In this document: piece by piece, positions 15,995-25,470 of the stretch
Layout of the letters: every line of letters begins with the position of its first letter
Position numbering within the stretch: position 1 is the first letter of the stretch
Assembly: GCA_029261395.1 (NCBI GenBank)
Contig: JAJDBJ010000021.1
Coordinates: 1-58,585 of the forward strand
Direction: 5' to 3'
Length of the DNA stretch: 58,585 nucleotides
Source of the DNA: Nitrospinaceae bacterium
GTDB lineage: Bacteria > Nitrospinota > Nitrospinia > Nitrospinales > Nitrospinaceae
Made by a program: the position numbers and the translations under genes
The notes under the pieces: generated by a model
What the model saw: only the letters and a program-made list of their open reading frames with translations
What the model was told of the DNA's origin: nothing
Databases searched by the model: none

Positions 15995-16249
15995 TCAGAA
16001 CCCTGAGGATTAATTTTTGCCGCTGTAAAAATCCCACTCATTTGTAATCGAGAAATTTCCATGTTAGTCTGACGGGGTCATTCGGGAGCTTTTCGGGGGT
16101 TGACCCACCCGCGCTCTGAATAAACAACCTCAATTTTTTCAATTATTTATAGCGCACCCCTGAGCGAATCAAAATTGATCTTGCGGCATACTATAGCAAG
16201 TCCCTTGTCTGCAAACAGTTATAAATTCACCTCAATCCAAAATTTACCC

Positions 16250-16726
16250 ATGAGCCGTACGAACCCTAAATCTCAGAATACGTTCTTCCTTTTTTTGATT
16301 TCAATCTGCTTCGGCCTAACCGTACTATGGACTTCACCGGCCGATGCCTTATGCATCAAAGATCGCCAGGCCAATCTGCGGCAGGGCCCCGGACTCAACT
16401 ACGAAAAAATATGGGAAGTGTTTCGGTACATGCCGTTTCAGCAGTTGGGTAAAAAAGGCGAGTGGTTACGGGTGAAGGATCTGGACGGCGACATCTACTG
16501 GGTGCACAGAAGACTCACCACCAAATCGTACAAATGCGCCGTCATCAAAAAAGATGCAACCAATTTACGCAGTGGCCCCGGCACCAAATATAAAAAGGTT
16601 AAAGGGATGCCTGGAGAAAAATATTTTTCCATGAAAGTCCTCAAGATCAAGGACAACTGGGTGCAGGTTGTGGACGCCTGGGGGGACAAAGCGTGGATTT
16701 ACCGGCCTCTGGTCTGGATCAAATAG
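16250..16726 (+). CDS. Exported protein with two bacterial SH3 domains
   Basis: A 158-aa protein with a signal peptide (hydrophobic FFLFLISICFGLTVLW, cleavage near ADA) and two SH3b domains, each opening with the N-LR-x-GPG signature: QANLRQGPGLNYEKIWEVF (about 41-59) and ATNLRSGPGTKYKKVKGMP (about 101-119). SH3b domains often bind peptidoglycan peptides. I prefer the ATG at 16250, which places the signal peptide at the N-terminus, although no clear ribosome site precedes it; the frame extends to 16175. It converges on the sucrose synthase gene 9 bp away. Confidence 0.75.
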   Translation: MSRTNPKSQNTFFLFLISICFGLTVLWTSPADALCIKDRQANLRQGPGLNYEKIWEVFRYMPFQQLGKKGEWLRVKDLDGDIYWVHRRLTTKSYKCAVIKKDATNLRSGPGTKYKKVKGMPGEKYFSMKVLKIKDNWVQVVDAWGDKAWIYRPLVWIK

Positions 16727-16735
16727 AACCCTGCC

Positions 16736-19147
16736 CTAATCCCCGAGCAGTTTCTGAGCACGGCTTTTAAACACCATGTGGAACAGCAGATTGCAGTATC
16801 GGTCCACTTCCTTCTTTTCATCCCCGAGCACTGCATAATTCCAAAATCCGTACAGCTTGGCGGCTTTGATCAATTTCTCCGAGTACAAGTCCCAGGTGAA
16901 GCGCTCTTTGACGCGAACGATGGCCTGGCCGCCCAGCGTTTCCCAACAGGAAGGGGCTTGTTCGCACCGTAACAGGAAATCCAGAATGGGTTGGCTGATA
17001 AGCTCCGGCTGAGTGGGATTGATCAGATAACCGTTTTTATCGTCCTCAATGATTTCCTGCGGTCCGCCGAACTGGGTCGCGAATACCGGCAGGCCGCTGG
17101 CCATCCCTTCCAGAACCGTCAGCCCGAACGCCTCGAACAATGCAGGTTGCACAAACACCCCTCTTCGGTCGGCAATAACCCGATACGACTCCGCGCCATC
17201 CTGCCGCGATGAGTTTTCGACCCAGCGGATTTTGTTCCGGAGTCCATACTCTTCGATCAACTGATACATTTTTTTCAATTCGGACAATTCCTCTTCGCCC
17301 GTCACCCTCTCCTCCCGAATCGTATGGGTCACGACAATCAAATTGGTCCTGTCCTGAAGTTCCTTGCTTTGGCCAAAACTTTCCACCAGTCCAGTCAGAT
17401 TTTTGATTTTATCCAGCCTCGCCATGGTGAAAATGGGAGTTTTATCCGGATCGTCCAGCTCTCCAAAAATATCGTCTCCCTTTTTAAAGAATAACCGCTG
17501 GTTCAATTTTTTCGTCTGATTTTTGAGCCGCCGTGCCGTGTCAGTGTATGGGAAATAAATGGACTCATCGACTCCGGGAGAAACCACGTTGAATTTGGGA
17601 TGAAGCAGGTTGACGCCATCGGTCACCTTGTACAACTCCGGCATGGAAAACAGGCAGTAGGATTCGTATTGCCCCATACTGGTTTTCGTACCCGCGATTT
17701 CCTGCGCGGTGCTGGAAATAATAACGTCCGCCTTGTTCATAGCAATCAGATCAGCGGTGAATTGCAGTGAGAAGTTGTAATCCCTTTCCATATCCTGCCA
17801 GTACAGGGCGGAGAACAGATACTTGGGCTTTTCCAGCGCATGAGCAATATTGCACTGAATCACCTGAAACCAGGGTGCCAGTAGAGACGCCACCAGATTG
17901 CCATCCGAATAATTTCCGATAATCATATCCGGCTTGCCTCCGAATTCCGCCAACAATTCGCTTTTCGTATCCAGCGCGAACTGCTCCAGAAACGGCCACA
18001 CCTGAAACCGTGAGAGCCAGTGGGGAACGACATTCTGATCCTCATCCTTGAAAGGGACGCGCAAAATCCAGCAATTATCCGTCCCGTTGATTTTTTCGAG
18101 ACGCTGATTGCTGGTCGTACCTTCATTTTCGGGAATGAGGCGGGTCACCACTATGATTTTGGGTAGCACTGAAATTCCGGCGGAAGCGAGCGAATTTTTC
18201 AGAAAAGCTTCCAGCGCCTTCACCTGATCGAGAATATAAACCACCTGGCCGCCGGTGTCGGGGCGACCCAACACATGATCCTGCCCGAACCATCCATGCG
18301 GCGAGATCACTGCGATACGGGATATCAGTGGAATGGCACTGAGAAATTCATCGAGGTAATCCGCACTGGGCGATTCAAAAAGTTTAGAGAGCAATTGCAG
18401 GTGAGTCAGAGTCCGCTCGACAGTATCCCCGAAACCCTCTCGTATCCCCAGACTGCTCAGAGTGGCGCGGGCTTCACCGATCGGCGCTTTCTCATCCAAT
18501 AGTTCCAGAGAAGCGATGGCTTTTTGAAGCGCTTCCATTAATGCCTTCGGACCATCGATGATTTCTCCATCCACCAGTATCTGATCGTTGTTCATACTAT
18601 GGATTTTCAGAAATTCGCAGAGAAAAACCTGCCAGTTCTTCGGATCGTCCTGTAGTTTGCCAGCCATGTAGCTGTTCAAATATCGATGACCGGAGCCGAT
18701 CTTTTTGGGTTCTGGAATTTCAGGTCCTGTACTGTAAAACGGCTGGAAATCGATCAGCAGTTTTTTTTCGGGGGGAATATAGGCACGATCCGCCACAATT
18801 TCCCGATAATCCAGAAACTCTTCCGGCGTCAGTTCATCCACGCGGTCTTCCATATTATGAATCCGGTAAAAATGATATTGCGCCGCCTGGATTCGATGAA
18901 GGAGCACTACGTCCTCTTTCAGCAACAACACCTCCTGAGTCTTGGAAAAAAAATCTTTCAGGGTGGGAAAATTATCAGGATCGGTTTTCCCGGAATTCCG
19001 CTGGTCCAGAAATTGAGAAAACTGCAGGACGATTTCATTGCGAAGCAGGTGTTTTGCCGGCCGGAGATTCAACTCATAAAAAAATTCCCTGAGACACCGG
19101 GCTTCTTCTTTCGTCATCAGGGAAGACAATGTGGTTTTCTTTTCCAA
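16736..19147 (-). CDS. Sucrose synthase
   Basis: An 803-aa GT-B enzyme (GT4) that reversibly converts sucrose and UDP/ADP to fructose and NDP-glucose. It has an N-terminal regulatory region (about 1-260), then ISPHGWFGQDHVLGRPDTGGQ, and a C-terminal Rossmann domain with E-x7-E in ALFEAFGLTVLEGMASGLP. Length matches plant and bacterial sucrose synthases. I choose the TTG at 19147: GGAGAG lies 5 nt upstream, and the upstream SPS stop codon ends 1 nt before it (TAG-A-TTG), so translation is probably coupled. The first ATG (19117) is possible. Confidence 0.93.
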   Translation of the reverse strand: MEKKTTLSSLMTKEEARCLREFFYELNLRPAKHLLRNEIVLQFSQFLDQRNSGKTDPDNFPTLKDFFSKTQEVLLLKEDVVLLHRIQAAQYHFYRIHNMEDRVDELTPEEFLDYREIVADRAYIPPEKKLLIDFQPFYSTGPEIPEPKKIGSGHRYLNSYMAGKLQDDPKNWQVFLCEFLKIHSMNNDQILVDGEIIDGPKALMEALQKAIASLELLDEKAPIGEARATLSSLGIREGFGDTVERTLTHLQLLSKLFESPSADYLDEFLSAIPLISRIAVISPHGWFGQDHVLGRPDTGGQVVYILDQVKALEAFLKNSLASAGISVLPKIIVVTRLIPENEGTTSNQRLEKINGTDNCWILRVPFKDEDQNVVPHWLSRFQVWPFLEQFALDTKSELLAEFGGKPDMIIGNYSDGNLVASLLAPWFQVIQCNIAHALEKPKYLFSALYWQDMERDYNFSLQFTADLIAMNKADVIISSTAQEIAGTKTSMGQYESYCLFSMPELYKVTDGVNLLHPKFNVVSPGVDESIYFPYTDTARRLKNQTKKLNQRLFFKKGDDIFGELDDPDKTPIFTMARLDKIKNLTGLVESFGQSKELQDRTNLIVVTHTIREERVTGEEELSELKKMYQLIEEYGLRNKIRWVENSSRQDGAESYRVIADRRGVFVQPALFEAFGLTVLEGMASGLPVFATQFGGPQEIIEDDKNGYLINPTQPELISQPILDFLLRCEQAPSCWETLGGQAIVRVKERFTWDLYSEKLIKAAKLYGFWNYAVLGDEKKEVDRYCNLLFHMVFKSRAQKLLGD

Positions 19148-19148
19148 T

Positions 19149-21314
19149 CTAACTCTCCAAAAATTTATAATGAGACATTCCATCGATCACCCCACCGGCA
19201 TATTTGCGGGGGGAAAAATACACGCGGCGCTTGCCGCGAAGCACATCCATTTCCTTGCTGAAATTGCCGACCACCACGCCATGCGGTTCCCCTCGCAACA
19301 TTTCCTCATCGTTGCCGGAGTCACCCGCCACCAGAAAGTTTTCGAGAGGGATCTCCCATTTGTAACTCAGATAACGGATTGCTTTTCCCTTGGATGCTCT
19401 TTGCGGAAGCAGATCCAGGTACTTCTGGTGCGAATAGATCAACTGGTACCGGCACCGGTTTCGCGTCAACAGATCATGAATCTGAGCCAGATGGTCCTTA
19501 CTGGGTTCCATATAATAACTTATTTTAAATTCCCGCTCCGTTTCCGGATCCTGTTTTTTTACAAACGGCAGGGTCGCCATCAACCGCCGGATGGTTTCCT
19601 TGTCCCACTTCTGGCGGATATGCCTGGACCAGCCGTTGTCCCGATTATTCCGGTTTTGGTAATATATTTCAGTTCCCACGGAAGTGACAATCACATCCGG
19701 AATGGGGATGCCGTTTTCGGCCAGATGCTCCAGAGCCGAGTCAATAGAGCGCCCCGTCGCCACGCCAAAACCGATATGACGGCTGTTTTTTTTGAGCAAA
19801 GCTATCAGCTCTTTGAGCGATTCCGGATCTCCGGTAAGGGTATTGTCGATGTCGCAGATGATTATTTTGTTGAGATGGATCATCCTGCGGGCCACCGGAC
19901 CGGTTCCGGGGATCGACAGCTGTTTTTCAATACTATGGCTTTTTAAGTCGATAATTTTTTCCAGGTAACGGTCGATATGAGCGGACCAGGTATAGTAAGA
20001 GCGCACTTTATCGATCCCGTTGCGGGAATAGGTTTTCCACAATTCCTCGTCGATCAGAATTTTCTTGACCGCCTGGCTGATATTAACCGGGTCGGAGACA
20101 TCGACCAGAATTCCGTTGTTGCAGTTTTTAATGATATCCTCCGGACCTCCATCTTTCGTTGCTACAATGGGAAGTCCGCAGGCCCCCGATTCCAGAAGCG
20201 TTAATCCGAATGGCTCGGTCAACGCCGGGTTCACAAACACCCCGCGCCGGGAAGCGGCGATGCAGTATAACTCCGGCACCTCGTGGGTAAAATCGTGTTT
20301 TTTGGGGATGGCGATTTTGCCATAAAGATCGTACTTGTCCATCAAAAGAAGGGTTTCGATTAAAACATCACGCTCGTTTTCCTCCATACTCAGAATATCC
20401 TTGCGGATCCCCAGAAACACCGCCAAGTTAGCGATGGCCTGCAATTCCTTGCTCTCCCCGTAGGCTTGAATCAGCGAGGCCACGTTTTTTCTTTTATCAG
20501 GACGTGACAGTGACAGAATAAGCGGTTTATCCGGTGTGATAAAAAACCGGTTCAATTCAACCTGCAAGGTATCCCTGGCCTGCTTGGCCATATCATCCGT
20601 ATGCTCTTCGTCATAGTAGGGAGAAAACCGCTTGATATCGAGTCCGGGAGGATTCACCAAATAGCGCGGGACCGAATAATGCTCGTATTTACCGTACTGG
20701 TTCTTTACCTCTTGCTGAGTGCTGGCCACTACCAGATCGGCACAGCCCACAATGTTGTCTTCCGTATGGATCCTGTCCTCCATGTGATACTTCCGGTTGA
20801 TCTCTTCCTGATTCAAGCCTTCCTCCAACAACTTTTCCTGCTTCACCTTGCCCAGAGAATGCCCTGTAAACACAAAGGGAACACCGAACAGGGAAGCCAG
20901 GTGCATCGCCACATAACCGGCATCGGCATAGTGTCCGTGGACGAGGTAGGGGTCAAGGTCCTCGCGTTTGATGAATTTTAGGGTTTTGTCGATGAACTCA
21001 TCAAGATGAGGCCACAACAATTCCTTGCGGATATACCGACCACCACCACAGGGAATCCGGACGATCCGCGCTTTTTCGGAAATAGGCTCAATGGGCTGGG
21101 AATAATCCTCGGAAAACTGTTTGTCGCGGATCTGCCGGGTAAACAGATCCACCCGCTCAACTTCCGGACGAAGGCTCAACTGCTCGGCCAATTCAAGGAC
21201 GTACGTAACCTGGCCACCGGTATCGGCATTGCGCCCCATCTCGATATTTTGGGATCGGACCAACCCATGAATACTGAATAATAGGATGTACAATCCTTTT
21301 TCAGAGTCAGCCAT
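19149..21314 (-). CDS. Sucrose-phosphate synthase fused to sucrose-phosphatase
   Basis: A 721-aa two-domain enzyme. The GT-B part (about 1-460) has SIHGLVRSQNIEMGRNADTGGQ, LVHGHYADAGYVA, FTGHSLGKVK, LSRPDKRKN and the E-x7-E motif EPFGLTLLE. The C-terminal part (about 470-721) is a HAD phosphatase of the SPP type: DIDNTLTG, GVATGRS, and VAGDSGNDEEML. It makes sucrose from UDP-glucose and fructose-6-P through sucrose-6-P. The ATG at 21314 overlaps the fructokinase stop (TAATG), so the two are coupled. Sucrose is probably an osmolyte or carbon reserve. Confidence 0.94.
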   Translation of the reverse strand: MADSEKGLYILLFSIHGLVRSQNIEMGRNADTGGQVTYVLELAEQLSLRPEVERVDLFTRQIRDKQFSEDYSQPIEPISEKARIVRIPCGGGRYIRKELLWPHLDEFIDKTLKFIKREDLDPYLVHGHYADAGYVAMHLASLFGVPFVFTGHSLGKVKQEKLLEEGLNQEEINRKYHMEDRIHTEDNIVGCADLVVASTQQEVKNQYGKYEHYSVPRYLVNPPGLDIKRFSPYYDEEHTDDMAKQARDTLQVELNRFFITPDKPLILSLSRPDKRKNVASLIQAYGESKELQAIANLAVFLGIRKDILSMEENERDVLIETLLLMDKYDLYGKIAIPKKHDFTHEVPELYCIAASRRGVFVNPALTEPFGLTLLESGACGLPIVATKDGGPEDIIKNCNNGILVDVSDPVNISQAVKKILIDEELWKTYSRNGIDKVRSYYTWSAHIDRYLEKIIDLKSHSIEKQLSIPGTGPVARRMIHLNKIIICDIDNTLTGDPESLKELIALLKKNSRHIGFGVATGRSIDSALEHLAENGIPIPDVIVTSVGTEIYYQNRNNRDNGWSRHIRQKWDKETIRRLMATLPFVKKQDPETEREFKISYYMEPSKDHLAQIHDLLTRNRCRYQLIYSHQKYLDLLPQRASKGKAIRYLSYKWEIPLENFLVAGDSGNDEEMLRGEPHGVVVGNFSKEMDVLRGKRRVYFSPRKYAGGVIDGMSHYKFLES

Positions 21315-22228
21315 TAAACGCACCGATAAGGTTTATAAAACTCCCGGTTCTCCGGGAGAGCGCCGGGAATTTCACAAATGCGGGATGCAAATTCCGTAGC
21401 TTTTTCGATCAGGGTCTGCTTGGGCCACCCAGCCAGGTAACCGGCGGTCAGCATAGCGCAAAAAGCGTCCCCCGCGCCAACGGTATCCACAACTTTTTTC
21501 GGGGGCAGGGCTGGACAATAAAACGAAATGTTATTGCCCGCCTCATACAGTTCACTGCCCTCTTCTCCCTTGGTCACGCAAAGGAAATCCAATTTGTACG
21601 TGTCGAGCAAATACCGGGGCAAGTTCTCGGCAGACGAATCGATGCGCAACGTTTCTTTAATAGTGGCCAACTCGTCTTCATTGATTTTTAGAATACCGCA
21701 ATTCTGAAGAGAGCTCTGAATAACCTCTGGGGTATAAAAAGGGGAACGAAGGTTGATATCCAGCACAAAGGTCGACCGGGAAACAAGAACTTTGCAGATT
21801 TTATCCAGGGTTTCCGCAGAAGTAGAAAAGCGTTGGGCCAGGGTTCCAAAATAGACCAGGGAAATTTCTTCACGGGTCAGTGTCTCGATGCAGGAGTCGA
21901 ACTCGATATAATCATACGCCCGCTCCGGGAGAATATTGAATTCGGGAACACCCCGGTCGTTCAAGGTAACTTTCACCTCACCGGTGGGGTGGATGGTATC
22001 CACCTGAACACCCTCTGCGAAAAGACCGACTTTCTGCAAACGGTCCAAAATCTCCCGTCCCGGTTCATCCTCTCCAACCCGGCTGATCAAACGGACGGGG
22101 ATTCCCAAGTGATGCAGATGGAACGCGTAATTGAACGGAGCGCCACCTAAACTTGTCCGATTCGGGAACTTGTCAAACAGCACTTCACCAAATACCAGAA
22201 CCTTGCCCAGGGGCGTTTTAAGCTGCAT
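21314..22228 (-). CDS. Fructokinase (PfkB family)
   Basis: A 304-aa ribokinase-fold kinase. Motif one is TSLGGAPFNYAFHLHHLG near residue 30; motif two is DTVGAGDAFCAMLTAGYLAGW, which holds the catalytic Asp and anion hole. It is the first gene of the sucrose operon, and probably phosphorylates the fructose released by sucrose synthase and so feeds SPS with fructose-6-P. Fructose specificity is inferred from context; the family also includes other sugar kinases. Confidence 0.88.
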   Translation of the reverse strand: MQLKTPLGKVLVFGEVLFDKFPNRTSLGGAPFNYAFHLHHLGIPVRLISRVGEDEPGREILDRLQKVGLFAEGVQVDTIHPTGEVKVTLNDRGVPEFNILPERAYDYIEFDSCIETLTREEISLVYFGTLAQRFSTSAETLDKICKVLVSRSTFVLDINLRSPFYTPEVIQSSLQNCGILKINEDELATIKETLRIDSSAENLPRYLLDTYKLDFLCVTKGEEGSELYEAGNNISFYCPALPPKKVVDTVGAGDAFCAMLTAGYLAGWPKQTLIEKATEFASRICEIPGALPENREFYKPYRCV

Positions 22229-22437
22229 CCTTCACCCTCTTGCAATCTATAAATCGGTAATATTGGGTAAAAACCAATAACCCTCCTGAAATAGTTTAAG
22301 ATCGTTTGCCCGAAAAAACATCAAATAATTTTCCTTGAAGTATCTAAATGAAAAAGGACACCGGGATTCACTCCGAAGAAACCCTCAGGTCTTCCGGTAA
22401 TCAGAAAACTCGGGGATTGGACGGGGGATAATAAGGA

Positions 22438-23868
22438 CTATGCTATTTTCTGTTCGGCGACCTGGTGTTTGGGGAAACGGACTTTGAATTTAGCTCCCTC
22501 CCCCAGCTTGCTTTCCACATCGATGGTTCCATGATGGCGGTCCACGATATATTTGCAGATAGCAAGCCCGAGACCACTGCCGCCCTCCTGCCGGGAGCGT
22601 GCTTTGTCGACTCGGTAAAACCGGTCGAAAATTTTCGGCAGGTCCTGTTCGGGAATTCCAATGCCCGTGTCCTTGATAGTGAAGTACACGGTGTCATCCA
22701 GATCTTGAAGGGTGATCTTGATCTCCCCGCCGCCGGGTGTGAATTTGATGGCGTTGTGGATCAAAATCCATACCATTTGTTTGAGCCGATGCGCATCTCC
22801 TAAAATCGTCACCGGCTCCAGATAGGCCAAAGTGATTTTAACGTCTTTTTCATTGGCCAGAATTTCACCCTGGCGACTGACCTCTTCGATGATATTGCCC
22901 AGCTCAACCGGTTCCTTCTCCAGAGAAACTTCGCCCTCATCGCCTTTCGACAGGGTTAACAAATCCTGAAGAATGCGCGACATGTAATTGATCTCTTCCA
23001 GATTGCTGGACAGCACCTCCTGATATTCCTGCTTGGAGCGGGGTTTGCCCAACACCAACTCACTTTGCCCCTTCAGAACGGTCAGCGGCGTGCGGAGTTC
23101 GTGCGAGGCATCACTGCTGAATTGACGCATCTGAGCAAACGACTTTTCCAGCCGGTCCATCATTTCGTTGAACGTGTTGGCAAGGTTGCCGATTTCATCC
23201 TGAACCTCGGGCATCGGGATGCGCTGGCTGAGGTCGGCCCCATGCGCGATATTCTGCGCTGTCTGCGTGATTTCTGCAACGGGTTTCAAGGCGCGGGCGG
23301 CCATGAATCGTCCGCCCAGCGTACTCAGAATCAAAACCCCCGGTATGGCGGCGAACAGAAAAATCCTCAGATTCTTTAGTGTATCCTCAACCCCTTTCAG
23401 AGAAGTTCCGACTTGGATGAGGTTAACCAGATTATCGCTCCGGATCACCGGCATCGTGATAACGCGAATATGATGCTTGGGAGCCAAAGTAAACGTCTCG
23501 TAGGTGATTTCACCTTTCGTGGCGCGCGAATAGGAATCCTGCGTCAAAGGAAACTTGGACGCATCAATACCTTTCGACCGGGAATCGACATTCCCCGACC
23601 CGTCATAAATCCTGTAAAATTTATTGATATTGCTGTAACCCAGAAACTGATCGAAAAACAAATCCAGTCCCGGCAAGGGAGTCCTTGAATAATCGATCAG
23701 CGCCGCTTTTTTAACCACACTGGCCGACACCTTCAGCGAATTGTCGATGCTTTCGTGCAGTCGTTTGGAAAGAAACGCATAGAGTAGAACACTGAACAGG
23801 ATCAGAAAAAATCCAAGAACCGCGACATGCCAGGCTGTCAGTCTGGAGCGGATGGAATTGAAAATCAT
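22438..23868 (-). CDS. Sensor histidine kinase (OmpR-partner type)
   Basis: A 476-aa membrane kinase. TM1 is about 15-34, an extracytoplasmic sensor about 35-167, TM2 about 168-186, and a HAMP domain about 187-240. The phospho-acceptor is H256 in SSDASHELRTPLTVLKGQ. The HATPase domain has the N box HNAIKFTPGGG, G1 DTGIGIPEQD and G2 GGSGLGLAI. It starts 5 bp after its response regulator. The signal is unknown. The architecture resembles heavy-metal/envelope-stress kinases such as CusS, but no target operon is adjacent. Confidence 0.94.
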   Translation of the reverse strand: MIFNSIRSRLTAWHVAVLGFFLILFSVLLYAFLSKRLHESIDNSLKVSASVVKKAALIDYSRTPLPGLDLFFDQFLGYSNINKFYRIYDGSGNVDSRSKGIDASKFPLTQDSYSRATKGEITYETFTLAPKHHIRVITMPVIRSDNLVNLIQVGTSLKGVEDTLKNLRIFLFAAIPGVLILSTLGGRFMAARALKPVAEITQTAQNIAHGADLSQRIPMPEVQDEIGNLANTFNEMMDRLEKSFAQMRQFSSDASHELRTPLTVLKGQSELVLGKPRSKQEYQEVLSSNLEEINYMSRILQDLLTLSKGDEGEVSLEKEPVELGNIIEEVSRQGEILANEKDVKITLAYLEPVTILGDAHRLKQMVWILIHNAIKFTPGGGEIKITLQDLDDTVYFTIKDTGIGIPEQDLPKIFDRFYRVDKARSRQEGGSGLGLAICKYIVDRHHGTIDVESKLGEGAKFKVRFPKHQVAEQKIA

Positions 23869-23873
23869 AATTC

Positions 23874-24542
23874 CTAAGTCCTCATGACATAGCCGACGCC
23901 TCTCAAGGTGTGGAGAAGCTTGGCCGGATATTTCTTATCGATTTTTTTCCTCAAATGATTGACGTAAACGTCGATGACGTTGGTGAACGTATCGAAGTTA
24001 TAATCCCAGACATGTTCGGCAATCATGGTGCGCGTCAGCACCTTGCCCTCGTTGCGCATGAAATATTCGAGCAGGCTGTATTCTTTTCCGGTGAGCTCGA
24101 TCTCCTCGCCACCACGGCTCACCTTGTGGCTGACCATATCCAGAATCAGATCACCCACTTTCAACTCCGTTTGGGTTTCCGCCTGACCGCGACGCAACAG
24201 CGACCGAATGCGGGCCAGCAATTCTGAAAAGGCAAACGGCTTGGTCAGGTAATCGTCGGCGCCCTTGTTCAGGCCGGTGACCTTGTCATCCACCGCGTCT
24301 TTGGCAGTCAGCAACAGGATCGGCGTACTCACCTTTTTATCCCGGAGGCGGGACAGCACTTCCAACCCGTCCATCTTTGGAAGCATCCAGTCCAGGATGA
24401 TCATGTCGTAATCGTTCATCGCCGCGAGATGAAACCCCTCTTCGCCGTCGTAGGCAACATCGACGGCGTAGGTCTCTTCCTCCAGGCCTTTTTTGATGAA
24501 GCCGGCCACCTTTTTCTCGTCTTCGACGATTAAAATCCTCAC
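23874..24542 (-). CDS. Response regulator, OmpR/PhoB family
   Basis: A 222-aa two-domain regulator. The receiver domain has acidic residues E7-D8, the phospho-acceptor D51 (ILDWMLPKMDG) and the conserved Lys in YLTKPFAF. The C-terminal winged-helix DNA-binding domain contains ELTGKEYSLLEYFMRN and VIDVYVNHLRKKID, and ends LLHTLRGVGYVMRT. It is transcribed with the histidine kinase after it and the 67-aa gene before it (4-bp gap). Confidence 0.95.
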   Translation of the reverse strand: MRILIVEDEKKVAGFIKKGLEEETYAVDVAYDGEEGFHLAAMNDYDMIILDWMLPKMDGLEVLSRLRDKKVSTPILLLTAKDAVDDKVTGLNKGADDYLTKPFAFSELLARIRSLLRRGQAETQTELKVGDLILDMVSHKVSRGGEEIELTGKEYSLLEYFMRNEGKVLTRTMIAEHVWDYNFDTFTNVIDVYVNHLRKKIDKKYPAKLLHTLRGVGYVMRT

Positions 24543-24546
24543 CCGC

Positions 24547-24750
24547 TCAATCCCATTTCTTCTGAACTTTGTGGAGGTCGATTTCGCCCTTCAGCATCTT
24601 CACATGTTTTTCGCAATCTCGGATGATAGCGGAGTACATGGCGCGGCAGGTTTCATCGTTGGCATCTTCCATAGCCTGTTTGCAAACCTTCAGGGCACCC
24701 TGGGAAGTTTCCAGCGCTTTCAATATATTTTCGTTAAATTTTCGATTCAT
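24547..24750 (-). CDS. Small helical protein of unknown function
   Basis: A 67-aa soluble protein, all-helical by pattern, with Cys at about residues 23, 35 and 46 (KVCKQAMED, DETCRAMYS, IRDCEKHV). I do not recognise a family. It ends 4 bp before the response regulator start, on the same strand, so it is probably co-transcribed with the two-component system and may act in sensing. Confidence 0.6.
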   Translation of the reverse strand: MNRKFNENILKALETSQGALKVCKQAMEDANDETCRAMYSAIIRDCEKHVKMLKGEIDLHKVQKKWD

Positions 24751-24837
24751 AGAGGACTCAGTTTGTTAGTCGACCAATACCATCTTATTTTACATCATTT
24801 TTTAATGAATGCACCCGGTCAGGGCAGGAGAAACCAC

Positions 24838-25128
24838 TTATCCGCGGTCACTGGAACCTGAGCTTCCTTTACCAGACCCTTGTTTTTCAATATCTTTGCG
24901 GAACATATACCGCACCAGCAGCACCCCCAGCACGATGCCCATATACGGCAGGCCCTCGTATAACACGAGCAAACCCTTGCCAATCGCCCCGTAATCGCCC
25001 CGACCCGCTTGGGTCAAAACGCGGTTCCCGGAGCGCTCCACCGCGTAAATGAGCATCTGGATGAGCATACCGCACATGAATCCGATAAACCCGCCGAATC
25101 CAAAATAGAAATATTTCATACTGCCCAT
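24838..25128 (-). CDS. Small membrane protein of unknown function
   Basis: A 96-aa protein with two membrane helices (YFYFGFGGFIGFMCGMLIQM and YMGIVLGVLLVRYMF) and a Gly/Ser-rich polar tail. It has no recognised domain. An in-frame ATG 9 nt downstream of 25128 is an alternative start. It precedes the 67-aa protein and two-component genes on the same strand with an 87-bp gap, so linkage is possible but not evident. Confidence 0.6.
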   Translation of the reverse strand: MGSMKYFYFGFGGFIGFMCGMLIQMLIYAVERSGNRVLTQAGRGDYGAIGKGLLVLYEGLPYMGIVLGVLLVRYMFRKDIEKQGSGKGSSGSSDRG

Positions 25129-25470
25129 AGGATTTCCCTCTCTGGCCCCTTTCTACGTTGGATGGTTGGAATGATTACGGCGATATTGTGCTGGTATTCG
25201 TAAGCTCCATTATTATATACATAGGGCTTGATAGTTATAAAGCTTTTAGTCCCCATTCATGGGGCCGAAATATAAAACATAGATCCTTCGTCGCTTCTGC
25301 TCCTCAGGATGACACTACTGTACAATCTATCATTCTGAGCGCCAGCGTAACGCTGGACCCAATTCATGAATTGCGCCCAACGATCAGCCTCAGACAACAA
25401 CGGTCAGCACTCTCCCTCTCCGGGGAGGGGCGAAGCATCTGTGTGTTGACCTGCTTTAAAAGGAGAAATT
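25129..25470. repeat. Intergenic region with head-to-head dispersed repeat
   Basis: Between about 25274 and 25355 lie a CTCAGGATGACA unit and, inverted, TATCATTCTGAG followed by CGCCAGCGTAACGCTGG, the same family as at 11763-11853 and 28802-28877. The last 30 bp hold the AAAGGAGAA ribosome site of the SDR gene. No gene is seen. Confidence 0.65.
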
